DNA of 64,000 bases from Pseudomonadota bacterium (GTDB lineage Bacteria; Pseudomonadota; Gammaproteobacteria; Acidiferrobacterales; UBA6901): assembly GCA_021819085.1 (NCBI GenBank), contig JAKASJ010000007.1, positions 50,215 through 114,214 of the forward strand, in the 5' to 3' direction. Under the pieces are notes generated by a model, which ran no database searches, was not told the origin of the DNA, and saw only the letters and a list, made by a program, of their open reading frames with translations. Positions 27,320-35,270 of this stretch are shown one piece after another (the stretch's first letter is position 1; every line of letters begins with the position of its first letter). The translations under genes and the position numbers were made by a program.

Positions 27320-27763
27320 ATGTCCGGGCATCCGCGCATCATCGTCTATCTGCAGCGGGCCGTGGGCCACGAGTTCAGCGCCGCCCAGCAGTTTACGTTG
27401 CAGGCGGTGCAGGCGGAACACCTGGGGCTCGGATCGTTCGTCGATGAACTGCGCGCCGGCGCCGTCGATGAACTGCGCCATGCCGAGGCGTTTAGTCGCC
27501 GCCTGCACGAGATCGGTGCCGGATCACCGTCCGTGCAAGCGGCCGCGCGTCCGGTCGGGCGCACGCTGGCGGAGTTGCTGCGCTTCGGTCTGGCGACGGA
27601 AGCCGACGCCATGCGGCTCTACGCCGAGGCGCTGCGGTTCTGTGAGCGTGTGGCGGACGCCGGGAATGCCGAGTTGTTCGCGCGCATTCATCGTGATGAG
27701 GTGCAGCACTACCAGGAATTGGAGCGCCGGCTGCGGGAGCACGGCGTGGAGATGAAGCATTAG
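27320..27763 (+). CDS. Bacterioferritin/rubrerythrin-like protein of cso operons
   Basis: The protein has 147 residues from ATG 27320. It forms a four-helix bundle with ferritin-like ligands in YLQRAVGHEFSAAQQF, VDELRHAEAFSRRLHE and RIHRDEVQHYQELERRL. A bacterioferritin-like gene is a regular member of alpha-carboxysome operons between csoS1 and the acRAF gene, but its role there is unsettled (iron or redox handling, or assembly). Confidence 0.88.
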   Translation: MSGHPRIIVYLQRAVGHEFSAAQQFTLQAVQAEHLGLGSFVDELRAGAVDELRHAEAFSRRLHEIGAGSPSVQAAARPVGRTLAELLRFGLATEADAMRLYAEALRFCERVADAGNAELFARIHRDEVQHYQELERRLREHGVEMKH

Positions 27764-27802
27764 GTTGGAGCCGTTGCCGCCAGCCTGCTGACGGAGGTGC
27801 GC

Positions 27803-28078
27803 ATGTCGGAAAGCTCGAAGACCGTGGACGGCTGGACTCGCAACGAGCGCCTGGCCAACCTGTACCGGCGGTTCGTCTTCAATGACTACGCCGGCACGCG
27901 GGATTTTCTTGACCGGCTGGCGGCGCTGTCCAAGGAGACCGATCGCTATCCGGACATCAGTTTCGGAAAAACCTACGCCAACGTCACCATCCATGCGGAT
28001 GACGGCAAGACGCTGACGTCGGACGTTTTCGATTTTGCGCGTCGCGTGAACGCGCTGGTGCCGGTGGACGGAGGATGA
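27803..28078 (+). CDS. acRAF, pterin dehydratase-like RuBisCO assembly factor
   Basis: The protein has 91 residues from ATG 27803 behind GGAGG. The fold is that of pterin-4a-carbinolamine dehydratase (NERLANLYRRFVFNDYAGTRDF, YPDISFGKTYANVTIH), but the catalytic double-histidine motif is absent, as expected for the carboxysomal assembly chaperone. Compare the true dehydratase at 56504, which keeps HREDHHPDIEVG. Its stop overlaps the mcdA start (ATGA). Confidence 0.9.
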   Translation: MSESSKTVDGWTRNERLANLYRRFVFNDYAGTRDFLDRLAALSKETDRYPDISFGKTYANVTIHADDGKTLTSDVFDFARRVNALVPVDGG

Positions 28079-28713
28079 GTTCCCGCGTCTTCGCGGTCGC
28101 CAACCAGAAAGGCGGCGTCGGCAAGACCACGCTGGCCGTGAATCTCGCCGCCGGGCTCGCGCGCCGCGGGTCGTGTGCGGTACTCGATGCGGACCCGCAG
28201 GGATCGGCCTCGGGCTGGGTGCGTCTCGCGACGACGCCATCGAACCCGGTGGTGCCAGTGATCGAGGTGATGGCCGGCGTGCACGAGACCGTGGAGGCCG
28301 TGCGCGACGAGTACCGGTATCTGGTGATCGACTGCCCGCCCTCGACGGATTCGCCGCGCGTGGCGCAGGCGCTGGGTTGCGTCGACTGTCTGCTGATTCC
28401 GGTTTTGCCTTCACCAATGGATCTGTGGGCCAGCACACGTATCGAGGACATGGTGAAGGCGGCGCGCTCGGGCAATCCCGGACTGCGCGCCTTTCTGGTG
28501 CTGAACCAGATGGAGGCGCGCAACGCCATGGCCCGTGGCATGGAAGAGGTGTTTCGCGAGTTTACGGTGCCGGCGCTGCGCAGCGGTCTTGCGCGACGGG
28601 CGATATACCGCACGGCGGCACTCGAGGGGCGCAGTGTGTATGACCTCGGCTCGCGCGGTGAATCCGCCGCGAAAGAAATCGAATCGGTGATTGCGGAGGT
28701 ACTGGCGGCATGA
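28075..28713 (+). CDS. mcdA: McdA, ParA-type carboxysome positioning ATPase
   Basis: The protein has 212 residues. It has a deviant Walker A motif NQKGGVGKTT with the signature lysine, LDADPQGSASGW (Walker A'), and VIDCPPST (Walker B). ParA-like McdA binds the nucleoid and, driven by McdB, spaces carboxysomes along the cell. Both ends overlap neighbouring genes by four bases, showing a tightly coupled acRAF-mcdA-mcdB module. Confidence 0.93.
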   Translation: MSSRVFAVANQKGGVGKTTLAVNLAAGLARRGSCAVLDADPQGSASGWVRLATTPSNPVVPVIEVMAGVHETVEAVRDEYRYLVIDCPPSTDSPRVAQALGCVDCLLIPVLPSPMDLWASTRIEDMVKAARSGNPGLRAFLVLNQMEARNAMARGMEEVFREFTVPALRSGLARRAIYRTAALEGRSVYDLGSRGESAAKEIESVIAEVLAA

Positions 28714-28925
28714 GCAAGAAGATCGGATCGAAGCTGGCGGAAAGTCTGAGGCAGAGGCGTTCCCATCCTCCGGGCGAAGCGCTGCGTCCGGAATTGACAC
28801 AGCCCCTGTCGTCGCCGCCCGCGCGCAAGGCACCGGTTTCCGGCGAACAGCCCGTGCAACAGGTTGCGCAGGAGCCGCCCGCGAGTAACGGGGTTCTCCA
28901 TCCGTCGCGGATCTGGCCCGACTGA
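28710..28925 (+). CDS. mcdB: McdB, carboxysome positioning adaptor
   Basis: The protein has 71 residues, starting in the mcdA stop (ATGA). It has a basic N-terminus (MSKKIGSKLAESLRQRR), a proline- and glutamine-rich disordered middle, and the invariant C-terminal tryptophan in SRIWPD that marks alpha-carboxysome McdB. It connects carboxysomes to McdA. A decayed second copy ending MWPD is at 31641-31765. Confidence 0.88.
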   Translation: MSKKIGSKLAESLRQRRSHPPGEALRPELTQPLSSPPARKAPVSGEQPVQQVAQEPPASNGVLHPSRIWPD

Positions 28926-28966
28926 TACCGGATCCGCCAACGTTCTTCGCCGTCGCCGACCGTCAC

Positions 28967-29932
28967 ATGAAAAACACCACTCTTCGCCAGCTCACCGTGT
29001 TTCTGACTGCCGCACGCCATCTGCACTTCACGCGCGCGGCTCAAGAGCTGGGCATGACGCAGCCGTCGGTTTCCATGCAGATCCGGCAGCTCGAAGAGAA
29101 TCTCGGTGTTGCGCTGTTCGAGCAGATCGGCAAGCGCACCTTTCTCACCGAAGCGGGCCAGGAGCTCTATCGCTACGGTCAAAGGATCCATCAGCAGCTG
29201 GCCGAAGCCGAGACCGTCCTGGAACGCCTCAAAGGCGCGCAAGGCGGGCAGCTGCGCCTCGCCATCGGTCGAACCGCCAAATACTTCATCCCGCGACTGA
29301 TCGCCGCATTTACGCTGACGCATCCGGACATCGCGATCGATCTGCACATCACCGGCCGCGATGGGTTGCTGGCCCAGCTGGAAAACAACGAGCGCGACAT
29401 GGTAGTGATGGGTTCGGCGCCCGAGGACGATACCTTGGAGGCACAGCCGTTCCTGGAGGACCCGCTTGTTGTGATTGCCCCACCGGATCATCCACTGGCC
29501 GGCAAATCCAAGATACCGCCGGCCGTGCTTGGCACGGAGCGGTTCCTGATGCGTGAATCGGGATCGGATACGCGTGAGGTGACTGATGATTTCTTCCGGC
29601 GGCAGGGAATCGAACCTCGGACCACCATGATCATCAACAGCAACGAGGCGATCAAGCAGAGTGTGCAGGCCGGTATCGGTATCGCGCTGGTGCCGACCCA
29701 AAGCGTGGTGCTGGAGCTCGAAGTCGGGCGTCTGGTGACGCTCGATCTGGATGCACCGGCTCCGCAGCGCGTGTGGTATCTGGTTAACCGTCGCGAAAAA
29801 CGCTTCTCCGCGGTCGCCGAGGCGTTCCGGAATTTCGTGTTGGATAAGGAACGGCAATGCATCGAAGCCTGCGTGCAGCGCAGTTCGCCTCGCGATATCC
29901 ACGGTCTCACCCAGCAGATACAACAAGGCTAA
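28967..29932 (+). CDS. cbbR: CbbR-type LysR regulator (second copy, at end of cso operon)
   Basis: The protein has 321 residues. The helix-turn-helix domain is clear (TTLRQLTVFLTAARHLHFTR, MTQPSVSMQIRQLEENLGV). The effector domain has LRLAIGRTAKYFIPRLI and NSNEAIKQSVQAGIGIALV, as in the other CbbR. It lies 41 bases after mcdB on the same strand, so it may be cotranscribed with the carboxysome operon and give feedback control. An internally deleted paralogue lies at 31805. Confidence 0.9.
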   Translation: MKNTTLRQLTVFLTAARHLHFTRAAQELGMTQPSVSMQIRQLEENLGVALFEQIGKRTFLTEAGQELYRYGQRIHQQLAEAETVLERLKGAQGGQLRLAIGRTAKYFIPRLIAAFTLTHPDIAIDLHITGRDGLLAQLENNERDMVVMGSAPEDDTLEAQPFLEDPLVVIAPPDHPLAGKSKIPPAVLGTERFLMRESGSDTREVTDDFFRRQGIEPRTTMIINSNEAIKQSVQAGIGIALVPTQSVVLELEVGRLVTLDLDAPAPQRVWYLVNRREKRFSAVAEAFRNFVLDKERQCIEACVQRSSPRDIHGLTQQIQQG

Positions 29933-29991
29933 CCGATGCCGGCGAGCCCCGAATCCAGTCAGGCCCCGGCATGTGTCCGGGAGGGTCGTAC

Positions 29992-30936
29992 ATGACGAGT
30001 CCGTCGCTTCCTGTCATCAACGTGGCGGTCGCCGTGGCGCAGCGTGCCGACGGCCGTGTCCTGCTTGCCGAGCGCCCGAAGGGAAAGGTCTCCAGCGGCT
30101 TCTGGGAATTTCCCGGCGGCAAATTCGAGATCGCCGAAGATGCCAGGCGTACGCTCGCGCGGGAACTGCATGAGGAAGTCGGGATCGAGGTTGATACCGC
30201 CTACCCGTGGATGACCTATGACCATGCCTACGACGACAAGGTCGTGCGATTGCATGTGTTTCGCGTGCTGTCGTGGCGCGGCACGCCGCACGGCCGCGAG
30301 GGCCAACGCATCGCCTGGGAGGACCCGGCGGCGGTTACGGTGGCGCCGTTACTCCCGGCCAACAAGCGAGTGATGGATGCGCTCAACCTGCCACCGGTGT
30401 ATGCCATCACCCAAGCCCGCAAGTACGGGGTGTCCGCCTTCATGCCGCCACTGGCGGCCGCGCTTGAATCCGGCGTGCGACTGATACAGGTGCGCGAACC
30501 CTGGATGACGTCCGAGCAGCTCGCACAGTTTGCGCGTCGTGTCATCGCGCTTGCCCGTCGCTACCAGGCACGTGTGCTGGTGAACGGTGACGTTGCCGCT
30601 GCCCTGCGCGCGGGTGCCGACGGGGTGCATCTGCCGGCAGAGCAACTCATGCGCCTGTGCGCGCCACCGGCGATCGGCTTCTGGGCGGCCTCGTGTCACC
30701 GTCCCGAAGAGCTGGCGCAGGCGACACGCCTGCACGCCAATTTCGTTGTGGTGTCCCAGATATTGCCAACCGCCAGTCATCCGGGCCGCCGCGGTCTGGG
30801 CTGGGACCAATTCGCCGCATTGACGCGCAATTGTCCATTACCCGTTTATGCCCTGGGCGGAATGCACTTGGATCTGCTGGAGACGGCTATGCACCACGGC
30901 GCACATGGCATCGCCCTGCAGAGCGAGGTCTGGTAA
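29992..30936 (+). CDS. Nudix hydrolase - ThiE-like fusion
   Basis: The protein has 314 residues from ATG 29992 behind GGAGGG; the frame is open 45 codons upstream but that part overlaps cbbR. Residues 1-130 are a MutT-like Nudix domain with a complete box (GKFEIAEDARRTLARELHEE then VGI), typical of 8-oxo-dGTP sanitising enzymes. Residues about 140-310 are a thiamine phosphate synthase-like barrel (ALESGVRLIQVRE, RVLVNGDVAAALRAGADGVH, LGWDQFAAL). This fusion is known in proteobacteria, and the ThiE half is thought not to replace ThiE. A broken paralogue lies at 33358. Confidence 0.88.
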   Translation: MTSPSLPVINVAVAVAQRADGRVLLAERPKGKVSSGFWEFPGGKFEIAEDARRTLARELHEEVGIEVDTAYPWMTYDHAYDDKVVRLHVFRVLSWRGTPHGREGQRIAWEDPAAVTVAPLLPANKRVMDALNLPPVYAITQARKYGVSAFMPPLAAALESGVRLIQVREPWMTSEQLAQFARRVIALARRYQARVLVNGDVAAALRAGADGVHLPAEQLMRLCAPPAIGFWAASCHRPEELAQATRLHANFVVVSQILPTASHPGRRGLGWDQFAALTRNCPLPVYALGGMHLDLLETAMHHGAHGIALQSEVW

Positions 30937-31119
30937 CCAGGGCCGGTACTCTGCATGAGAAACGAGACGGCAAGCGGTGTACACATATCCCGGCAGCCAC
31001 GCGCTAAATGCGCCTGCAGCGATGGCACGGTGTATTGCGCACCGATTGGGTCGCCGGTATCGCTCAGGTGCTGCCAAGACATCGGTTAAGAGGATTGGCT
31101 ATTAGCGGGGAACCCATCA

Positions 31120-31323
31120 ATGTCTGATAAAAGCGATTCTTTCCACAAACCGCAGTTTCCCTCGGCCCCCGGTCAGGCCAATAAAGCCCCCACCGTGGAG
31201 GATGCTCTTGCCGCGGCGCAGGAACTGAAACCCATGATCGGCGTCGTTCGCCGCATCGCGCGTGAACGCCGCGCTGCCATTGCCCAGCGGGGCAAATTGG
31301 CATTGCCGGCCGAGGAACAATAG
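31120..31323 (+). CDS. 67-residue protein with one CsoS2-like RuBisCO-binding peptide
   Basis: ATG at 31120; the ribosome site is weak (GGGGAA). The first 40 residues are polar and proline-rich with a helix VEDALAAAQELKPM. The C-terminal part, ARERRAAIAQRGKLALPAE, closely matches the CsoS2 N-peptide pattern found in this window (SRVRRAQLAQGKAALPP). In CsoS2 that peptide binds RuBisCO at the CbbL/CbbS interface. The gene lies directly before the csoS4B relic, where csoS2 and csoSCA would stand in a cso operon. It may be a csoS2 remnant or a surviving stand-alone RuBisCO-binding peptide. No database check was possible. Confidence 0.5.
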   Translation: MSDKSDSFHKPQFPSAPGQANKAPTVEDALAAAQELKPMIGVVRRIARERRAAIAQRGKLALPAEEQ

Positions 31324-31340
31324 ATCGATTGCGCATCCTG

Positions 31341-31394
31341 CTCACCATCGGTGGAAGTATCGATCACTGGTCGGAGATGGAGTGGCATTTGTGA
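31341..31394 (+). pseudogene. csoS4B 3' relic
   Basis: The frame reads LTIGGSIDHWSEMEWHL then stop, matching the end of CsoS4B (LTIGGIIDHWSEEEWRS). The rest of the gene is gone. Its place just before a csoS1-like gene repeats the order of the intact operon. Confidence 0.8.
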
Positions 31395-31449
31395 GCCACG
31401 GAGGGGGTCGGCGAGTTTTGATTTCAATGTAACAGAACGGGAGTCGGGT

Positions 31450-31640
31450 ATGGCAAGTGAGAAAATGGGCATTGCATTGGGTATGATCCAGACCCGCGGT
31501 CTGGTGCCGGCGATTGAAGCCTCCGAGGCCATGACCAGGGGCTCGGAGGTGCGGTTGAACGGCCGGCAGCTCGTCGGAGGCTATGTTACGGTGCTGGTGC
31601 GTGGCAAACCCGGCACGGCGATCCGCGCCGGGCGCGCCAG
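31450..31640 (+). pseudogene. csoS1 paralogue, truncated
   Basis: From ATG 31450 the protein matches CsoS1 for about 55 residues (MGIALGMIQTRGLVPAIEAS, VRLNGRQLVGGYVTVLVRG), with a one-residue loss in VGGGY and further losses after it. Homology stops near RAGRASG, after which the frame runs on into unrelated sequence. Without the second half of the BMC fold it cannot make a normal hexamer. Confidence 0.8.
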
Positions 31641-31765
31641 CGGCCGACCCGCCCCCTCGCGTCGTGTCCCGTGCGCGTTATGCGCACCAGAACGGTTGGT
31701 CGTCACCCGCGAGCCTCTATCGTACCTGGAACGGCCCTCACCGCGAGCACATGTGGCCGGATTGA
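31641..31765 (+). pseudogene. mcdB 3' relic
   Basis: The frame ending at the TGA at 31763 reads a proline- and arginine-rich stretch, then REHMWPD. The tryptophan-proline-aspartate end is that of McdB, and the next gene is a cbbR relic, as in the intact operon. The mcdA gene that should precede it is missing, as are the bacterioferritin-like and acRAF genes. Confidence 0.6.
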
Positions 31766-31804
31766 TTCGTGAAGTACACCACCCGGTGACAGCTCACTTT
31801 CTTC

Positions 31805-32194
31805 ATGACCGTCACGCAACATTTTCACTTTACACACGCGGGGGAGATGCCAGGTACCACTCAGCCTTCGATCTCATTGCAGATCAAGCAGCTAGTGGAC
31901 AATCTCGGTGTAGCGTTGTTCGAGCAGATTGGCCAGCGCATCTGCCTCCTCGACATGGCGATCGCCTCGCTGCAAAGCGTCACGCTCGAGCGCGAGGCCG
32001 GATGGCTCATGGTTCTCGATGTTGCCTCGATGTCTTTGCGATGCACCCGGCACCTCGTTCATCGACTGGAGAAGCGCTTCTCCTGCGTGACCGAGGTGTT
32101 CTGGAGCTTCATACTGCAGGAGCCCCGCTGCCACATGGCCGGCGTAGCGAGCGATCCCTCGCCACCGGCGCAGCGGCGTCACACCGTCAACTAG
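31805..32194 (+). pseudogene. cbbR paralogue with large internal deletion
   Basis: The 129-residue frame starts with an eroded helix-turn-helix (TTQPSISLQIKQLVDNLGVA, LFEQIGQRICLL). It then jumps to the very end of the effector domain (ASLQSVTLEREAGW, HRLEKRFSCVTEVFWSFI). About 170 middle residues present in the intact cbbR at 28967 are missing, although the frame stays open. It can hardly sense a metabolite; if made, it could at most bind DNA or dimerise. Confidence 0.75.
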
Positions 32195-32212
32195 ACAGGA
32201 AGCGTACCGCCC

Positions 32213-33361
32213 ATGCCGCTCGTTGATGCGAGAGACCTGTTCGAGCACGCCGGCAGTCACGGCTACGCCGTGTGTGCTTTCGACCTGGCGGGCCTCGATT
32301 TCCTGGCCGCGGCGGTGACCGCTGCCGAGAATTGCCGGGCGCCGGCGATCCTCTGCGTGGCGGAACCGCACCTCGACCACCTTGCTGCCGAATATTTTTT
32401 GCCGGCGGTCGAAGCGGCGGCGCGCCGCGCCTCGGTTCCGGTGGCGATTCAATTCACCCGCGCGGCTTCGGTCGCCGCTGCGGCCCGTGCGATCGGTCTC
32501 GGGTGCAACGGCGTCGCGCTGAACGGATCGGGGCGCACGCCAGAGGAACATATTGCCCAGACCCGCACGGTGGTCGAAATGGCGCGCGGCTACGGCGTGC
32601 CGGTGGAGGGAGGGTTGAACGCCATCGTGCACCTTCCGGGCGAGCCGCCCGCCTCGCTCGACGCCGTCCGCCGGTACGTAGAGCATACCGGTGTTGATAT
32701 CCTGGCGGTCGCAGGCGCCTCGCCGGTTCCGCGGGCGAGACTGGATTTTGCACGGCTCGAAGAGATCCGCAGCGCGACGGTGCTACCGCTGACTGTGGAC
32801 GCCGTCCGGGACTTTACCGACGCCGAGTATCGGGGACTGATCGAGCGCGGTGTCGCCAAGATCCACCACTATGCCGGTCTGTCGCGCGCGGCCGGGGAGC
32901 GCCTGCGGCGCAACGTGCGCTCCACTCCGCGCAACGGCTACCTGCGCCTGATGAAGGGCGTGCAACAGGCACTGGGTGCGGAAGTCGAGCGCTGTCTGCG
33001 GCTGTCGGGTTCGGCCGGGCGCGCGCCGGGAGTGCAGGCGCACTGCCGGCCATGGGGACCCGTGGAGCATTGTATCCTGTATAACGTTGCGCCCGGAGGG
33101 GACGGAGGCGAGCGCGCGGCGCGGGCCATGATGGCCGAGGGCCGCCGGATCCTCAGCGCGATCCCGAGCGTGCGCACCGTGTTCACCGGGCGTGCCGTGC
33201 GCCCGGACGCCCGATACCGCTACTGCTGGCTGGTGCGCTTCGCCCATCCGGCCGCCATCGAAAGCTGCCGTGATCATCCCGACTACGTCGCGTTCGCAGA
33301 AGGTCGTTTCCTCCCGCTCGCGCCCGACGGGCTGAACCTCGACTTCGAGGAGGTGCCGTGA
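32213..33361 (+). CDS. Aldolase-Dabb paralogue lacking the catalytic residues
   Basis: The protein has 382 residues and aligns end to end with the aldolase-Dabb fusion at 10040. The catalytic motifs are all replaced: HLDHG is QFTRA, GELGY is GGLNA, GTVHG is AGASP, and HGDTG is VDAVR. So zinc and substrate binding must be lost. The barrel core and the Dabb domain (PVEHCILYNV, IPSVRTVFTGRA, SCRDHPDYVAFA) are well kept, and the frame is intact over 1.1 kb. It is therefore either a recent casualty or a retained non-catalytic protein. Its stop overlaps the next start (GTGA). Confidence 0.85.
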   Translation: MPLVDARDLFEHAGSHGYAVCAFDLAGLDFLAAAVTAAENCRAPAILCVAEPHLDHLAAEYFLPAVEAAARRASVPVAIQFTRAASVAAAARAIGLGCNGVALNGSGRTPEEHIAQTRTVVEMARGYGVPVEGGLNAIVHLPGEPPASLDAVRRYVEHTGVDILAVAGASPVPRARLDFARLEEIRSATVLPLTVDAVRDFTDAEYRGLIERGVAKIHHYAGLSRAAGERLRRNVRSTPRNGYLRLMKGVQQALGAEVERCLRLSGSAGRAPGVQAHCRPWGPVEHCILYNVAPGGDGGERAARAMMAEGRRILSAIPSVRTVFTGRAVRPDARYRYCWLVRFAHPAAIESCRDHPDYVAFAEGRFLPLAPDGLNLDFEEVP

Positions 33362-34020
33362 CAGGTGCCAAGCCGCTCGCGAACGTCGCAGTGGCCGTGG
33401 TGCAGTGCGGCGACGGTCGCGTGCTGCTCGCTGAGCGTCCGCGCGGCAAGATTTCGAGCGGCTACTCGGAGCTGCCGGGCGGAAAGTTCAATGCCGTCGA
33501 GAAATCCGGGCAGGCGCTCGCGCGAAAGCTGCAGGAGGAGACCGGTATTAAGCTCGATTGCGCGTATCCGTGGATCACCTACCAGCACGAGTATTCCGAC
33601 AAACGCGCGCGGCTGCAATTTTTCCGTGTCACCGCCTGGAACGGGGCCCCGCACGGGTGCGACCGCCAGCGCCTGTCCTGGGAGGACCCCGAGGCTGGGA
33701 CAGTAGCGCCGTTCCTGCCGGAGAACGCCTTGGTACTCAAGGCGTCGCGTCTGCCGGCGTTATGCACGATCACGAATGTCGCGAATTGGGGTGTGGCGGA
33801 ATTTCACGGCCGGCTCGAGCGGGGTGTGCACCTGATCCAAGTACGTAAGCGGGAGCACGCTCCCGGGCGGCGCGCGCAGTTCGCGCGCCGTGTGATCGCG
33901 CGTGCCGCCACGACGCCGCCGGCCGGGTGTGTCTGGCAGGTCGTTCCTGTCGACCCGGAGGCGTATGCGGGCGAGGCGGGCGGCGGCGCTAACGGAAACA
34001 TTGGCGTCGCAATCCTATGA
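33358..34020 (+). pseudogene. Nudix-ThiE paralogue, degenerate
   Basis: The GTG start overlaps the previous stop. The Nudix half aligns with the intact fusion at 29992, but in the Nudix box the RE pair before the two glutamates is RK (ARKLQEETGI), and the tryptophan before PGG is changed (YSELPGG). The ThiE half is recognisable only as GVHLIQVRK and AQFARRVIARA and then breaks off, giving 220 instead of 314 residues. Probably inactive. Confidence 0.75.
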
Positions 34021-34535
34021 GCGTATTGCTGCTGGTCCGCGCCATGAGCGATCTGATGCGCGCCCGCCGTGAGGCGAGCGAGATTCTCGCGATTCAATAT
34101 CGCTTCCGCAAGCGTGACGAAAGCGACGCTGCGGTGCTCGGGACATGGATTGATCCGCGTATGGCGCAAGAGTTTCCCGTTGCGCTGACCTGCCGTGACC
34201 GGGCCGGCGCACTCTGGACGTTTCCGGTGCGTGAGTCCGCCGGCGTCCCATACGTCTGGACGATGCTCTGGCTCGACGTTCCGGATGGCACCGGCTGTGA
34301 CGCTGTGCGGCATTTCATCGTGCAGGCGCTGATCGAAAATTCCACGCCAAACGGTGTGGTCAGCGTGTCTGGCCGGTTTGCGCCGGTGTTTGCTGTGAAT
34401 ACAGCGGCGGAGGCACTACAGGCAAAAATGCGGTGCCTGCGCGAACGATTCCCCGATGGCCTAGCGCCGCCTCTGTTCCAGGACCCGGTCACGGGGCGAT
34501 TGTTGCCGTTCCAGGGAGGCGAGGCCGACGGATGA
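34017..34535 (+). CDS. Hypothetical protein, 172 residues
   Basis: The ATG overlaps the previous stop (ATGA), and its own stop overlaps the next start. It appears soluble, with an N-terminal arginine-rich helix, a middle beta-rich part (GALWTFPVRESAGVPYVWTM), a segment HFIVQALIENSTPNGVVSVS and a proline-rich end. I do not recognise the family. The unbroken frame between a decayed block and purE suggests it is a real gene, possibly translated with its neighbours. Confidence 0.5.
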   Translation: MSVLLLVRAMSDLMRARREASEILAIQYRFRKRDESDAAVLGTWIDPRMAQEFPVALTCRDRAGALWTFPVRESAGVPYVWTMLWLDVPDGTGCDAVRHFIVQALIENSTPNGVVSVSGRFAPVFAVNTAAEALQAKMRCLRERFPDGLAPPLFQDPVTGRLLPFQGGEADG

Positions 34536-34777
34536 TGCGTACCGCCGCGCGCGAATCAGCAAAGTGCGTGGCCGTGCTCATCGCGGTGACGCCGCCAGTT
34601 CCGGGCGCATTCCGAGGCAACATTGTGTTTTTCTTTTCACCAGTCGAAGCGCGCGCGGACCATGCGCCACCAGGCTGGCAGGTTTGCATCGTAGGTTTGG
34701 CGGCGGAATTCGTCGCCATCAACAACCATTGGCGCATCCCAGTGCGCTACACCGAATTCTCGACATTTCCGGAGTGA
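34532..34777 (+). CDS. Hypothetical protein, 81 residues
   Basis: It starts in the stop of the previous gene (ATGATG) and ends four bases before purE. It has a hydrophobic N-terminal half ([27 protein letters not shown]) that could be a weak signal or membrane segment, then [20 protein letters not shown] recognise no family. Coupling to purE is likely from the spacing alone. Confidence 0.4.
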   Translation: MMRTAARESAKCVAVLIAVTPPVPGAFRGNIVFFFSPVEARADHAPPGWQVCIVGLAAEFVAINNHWRIPVRYTEFSTFPE

Positions 34778-34781
34778 TGCG

Positions 34782-35270
34782 ATGACAGTTCCCCTTGTCG
34801 GCGTGGTGATGGGTAGCCGCAGCGACTGGAAAGTCATGCAACATACAGTCGCCGTGCTCAAGGACTTCGGTGTGCCGCACGAGGCGCGTGTCGTGTCCGC
34901 CCACCGCACCCCCGACCTTCTCTATAAGTACGCAGAGGCCGCGCCCGGCCGCGGGCTGCACTGCATCATTGCCGGCGCCGGTGGTGCTGCGCACCTGCCG
35001 GGCATGCTCGCGGCCAAGACCGCGTTGCCAGTGCTTGGCGTTCCCGTGACCTCGCGCGCCTTGAAGGGGCTGGATTCGCTGCTGTCCATCGTGCAGATGC
35101 CGAGGGGGATCCCGGTCGCGACCTTCGCCGTAGGCGAAGCCGGTGCGGCCAACGCTGCGCTGTTCGCCGTGGCCATGCTCGCTCGCCACGACGCGCGGCT
35201 CTCCGGTAAGCTCGCCGATTTCCGCCGCCGCCAGACCGCCAAGGTGCGCGCCATGGGGCTGCCGAAATGA
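34782..35270 (+). CDS. purE: N5-CAIR mutase PurE
   Basis: The protein has 162 residues, the class I PurE size. It has [25 protein letters not shown] (active-site His), [12 protein letters not shown] and [14 protein letters not shown]. It moves the carboxyl group from N5-CAIR to CAIR in purine synthesis. Its stop overlaps the purK start (ATGA). Confidence 0.97.
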   Translation: MTVPLVGVVMGSRSDWKVMQHTVAVLKDFGVPHEARVVSAHRTPDLLYKYAEAAPGRGLHCIIAGAGGAAHLPGMLAAKTALPVLGVPVTSRALKGLDSLLSIVQMPRGIPVATFAVGEAGAANAALFAVAMLARHDARLSGKLADFRRRQTAKVRAMGLPK

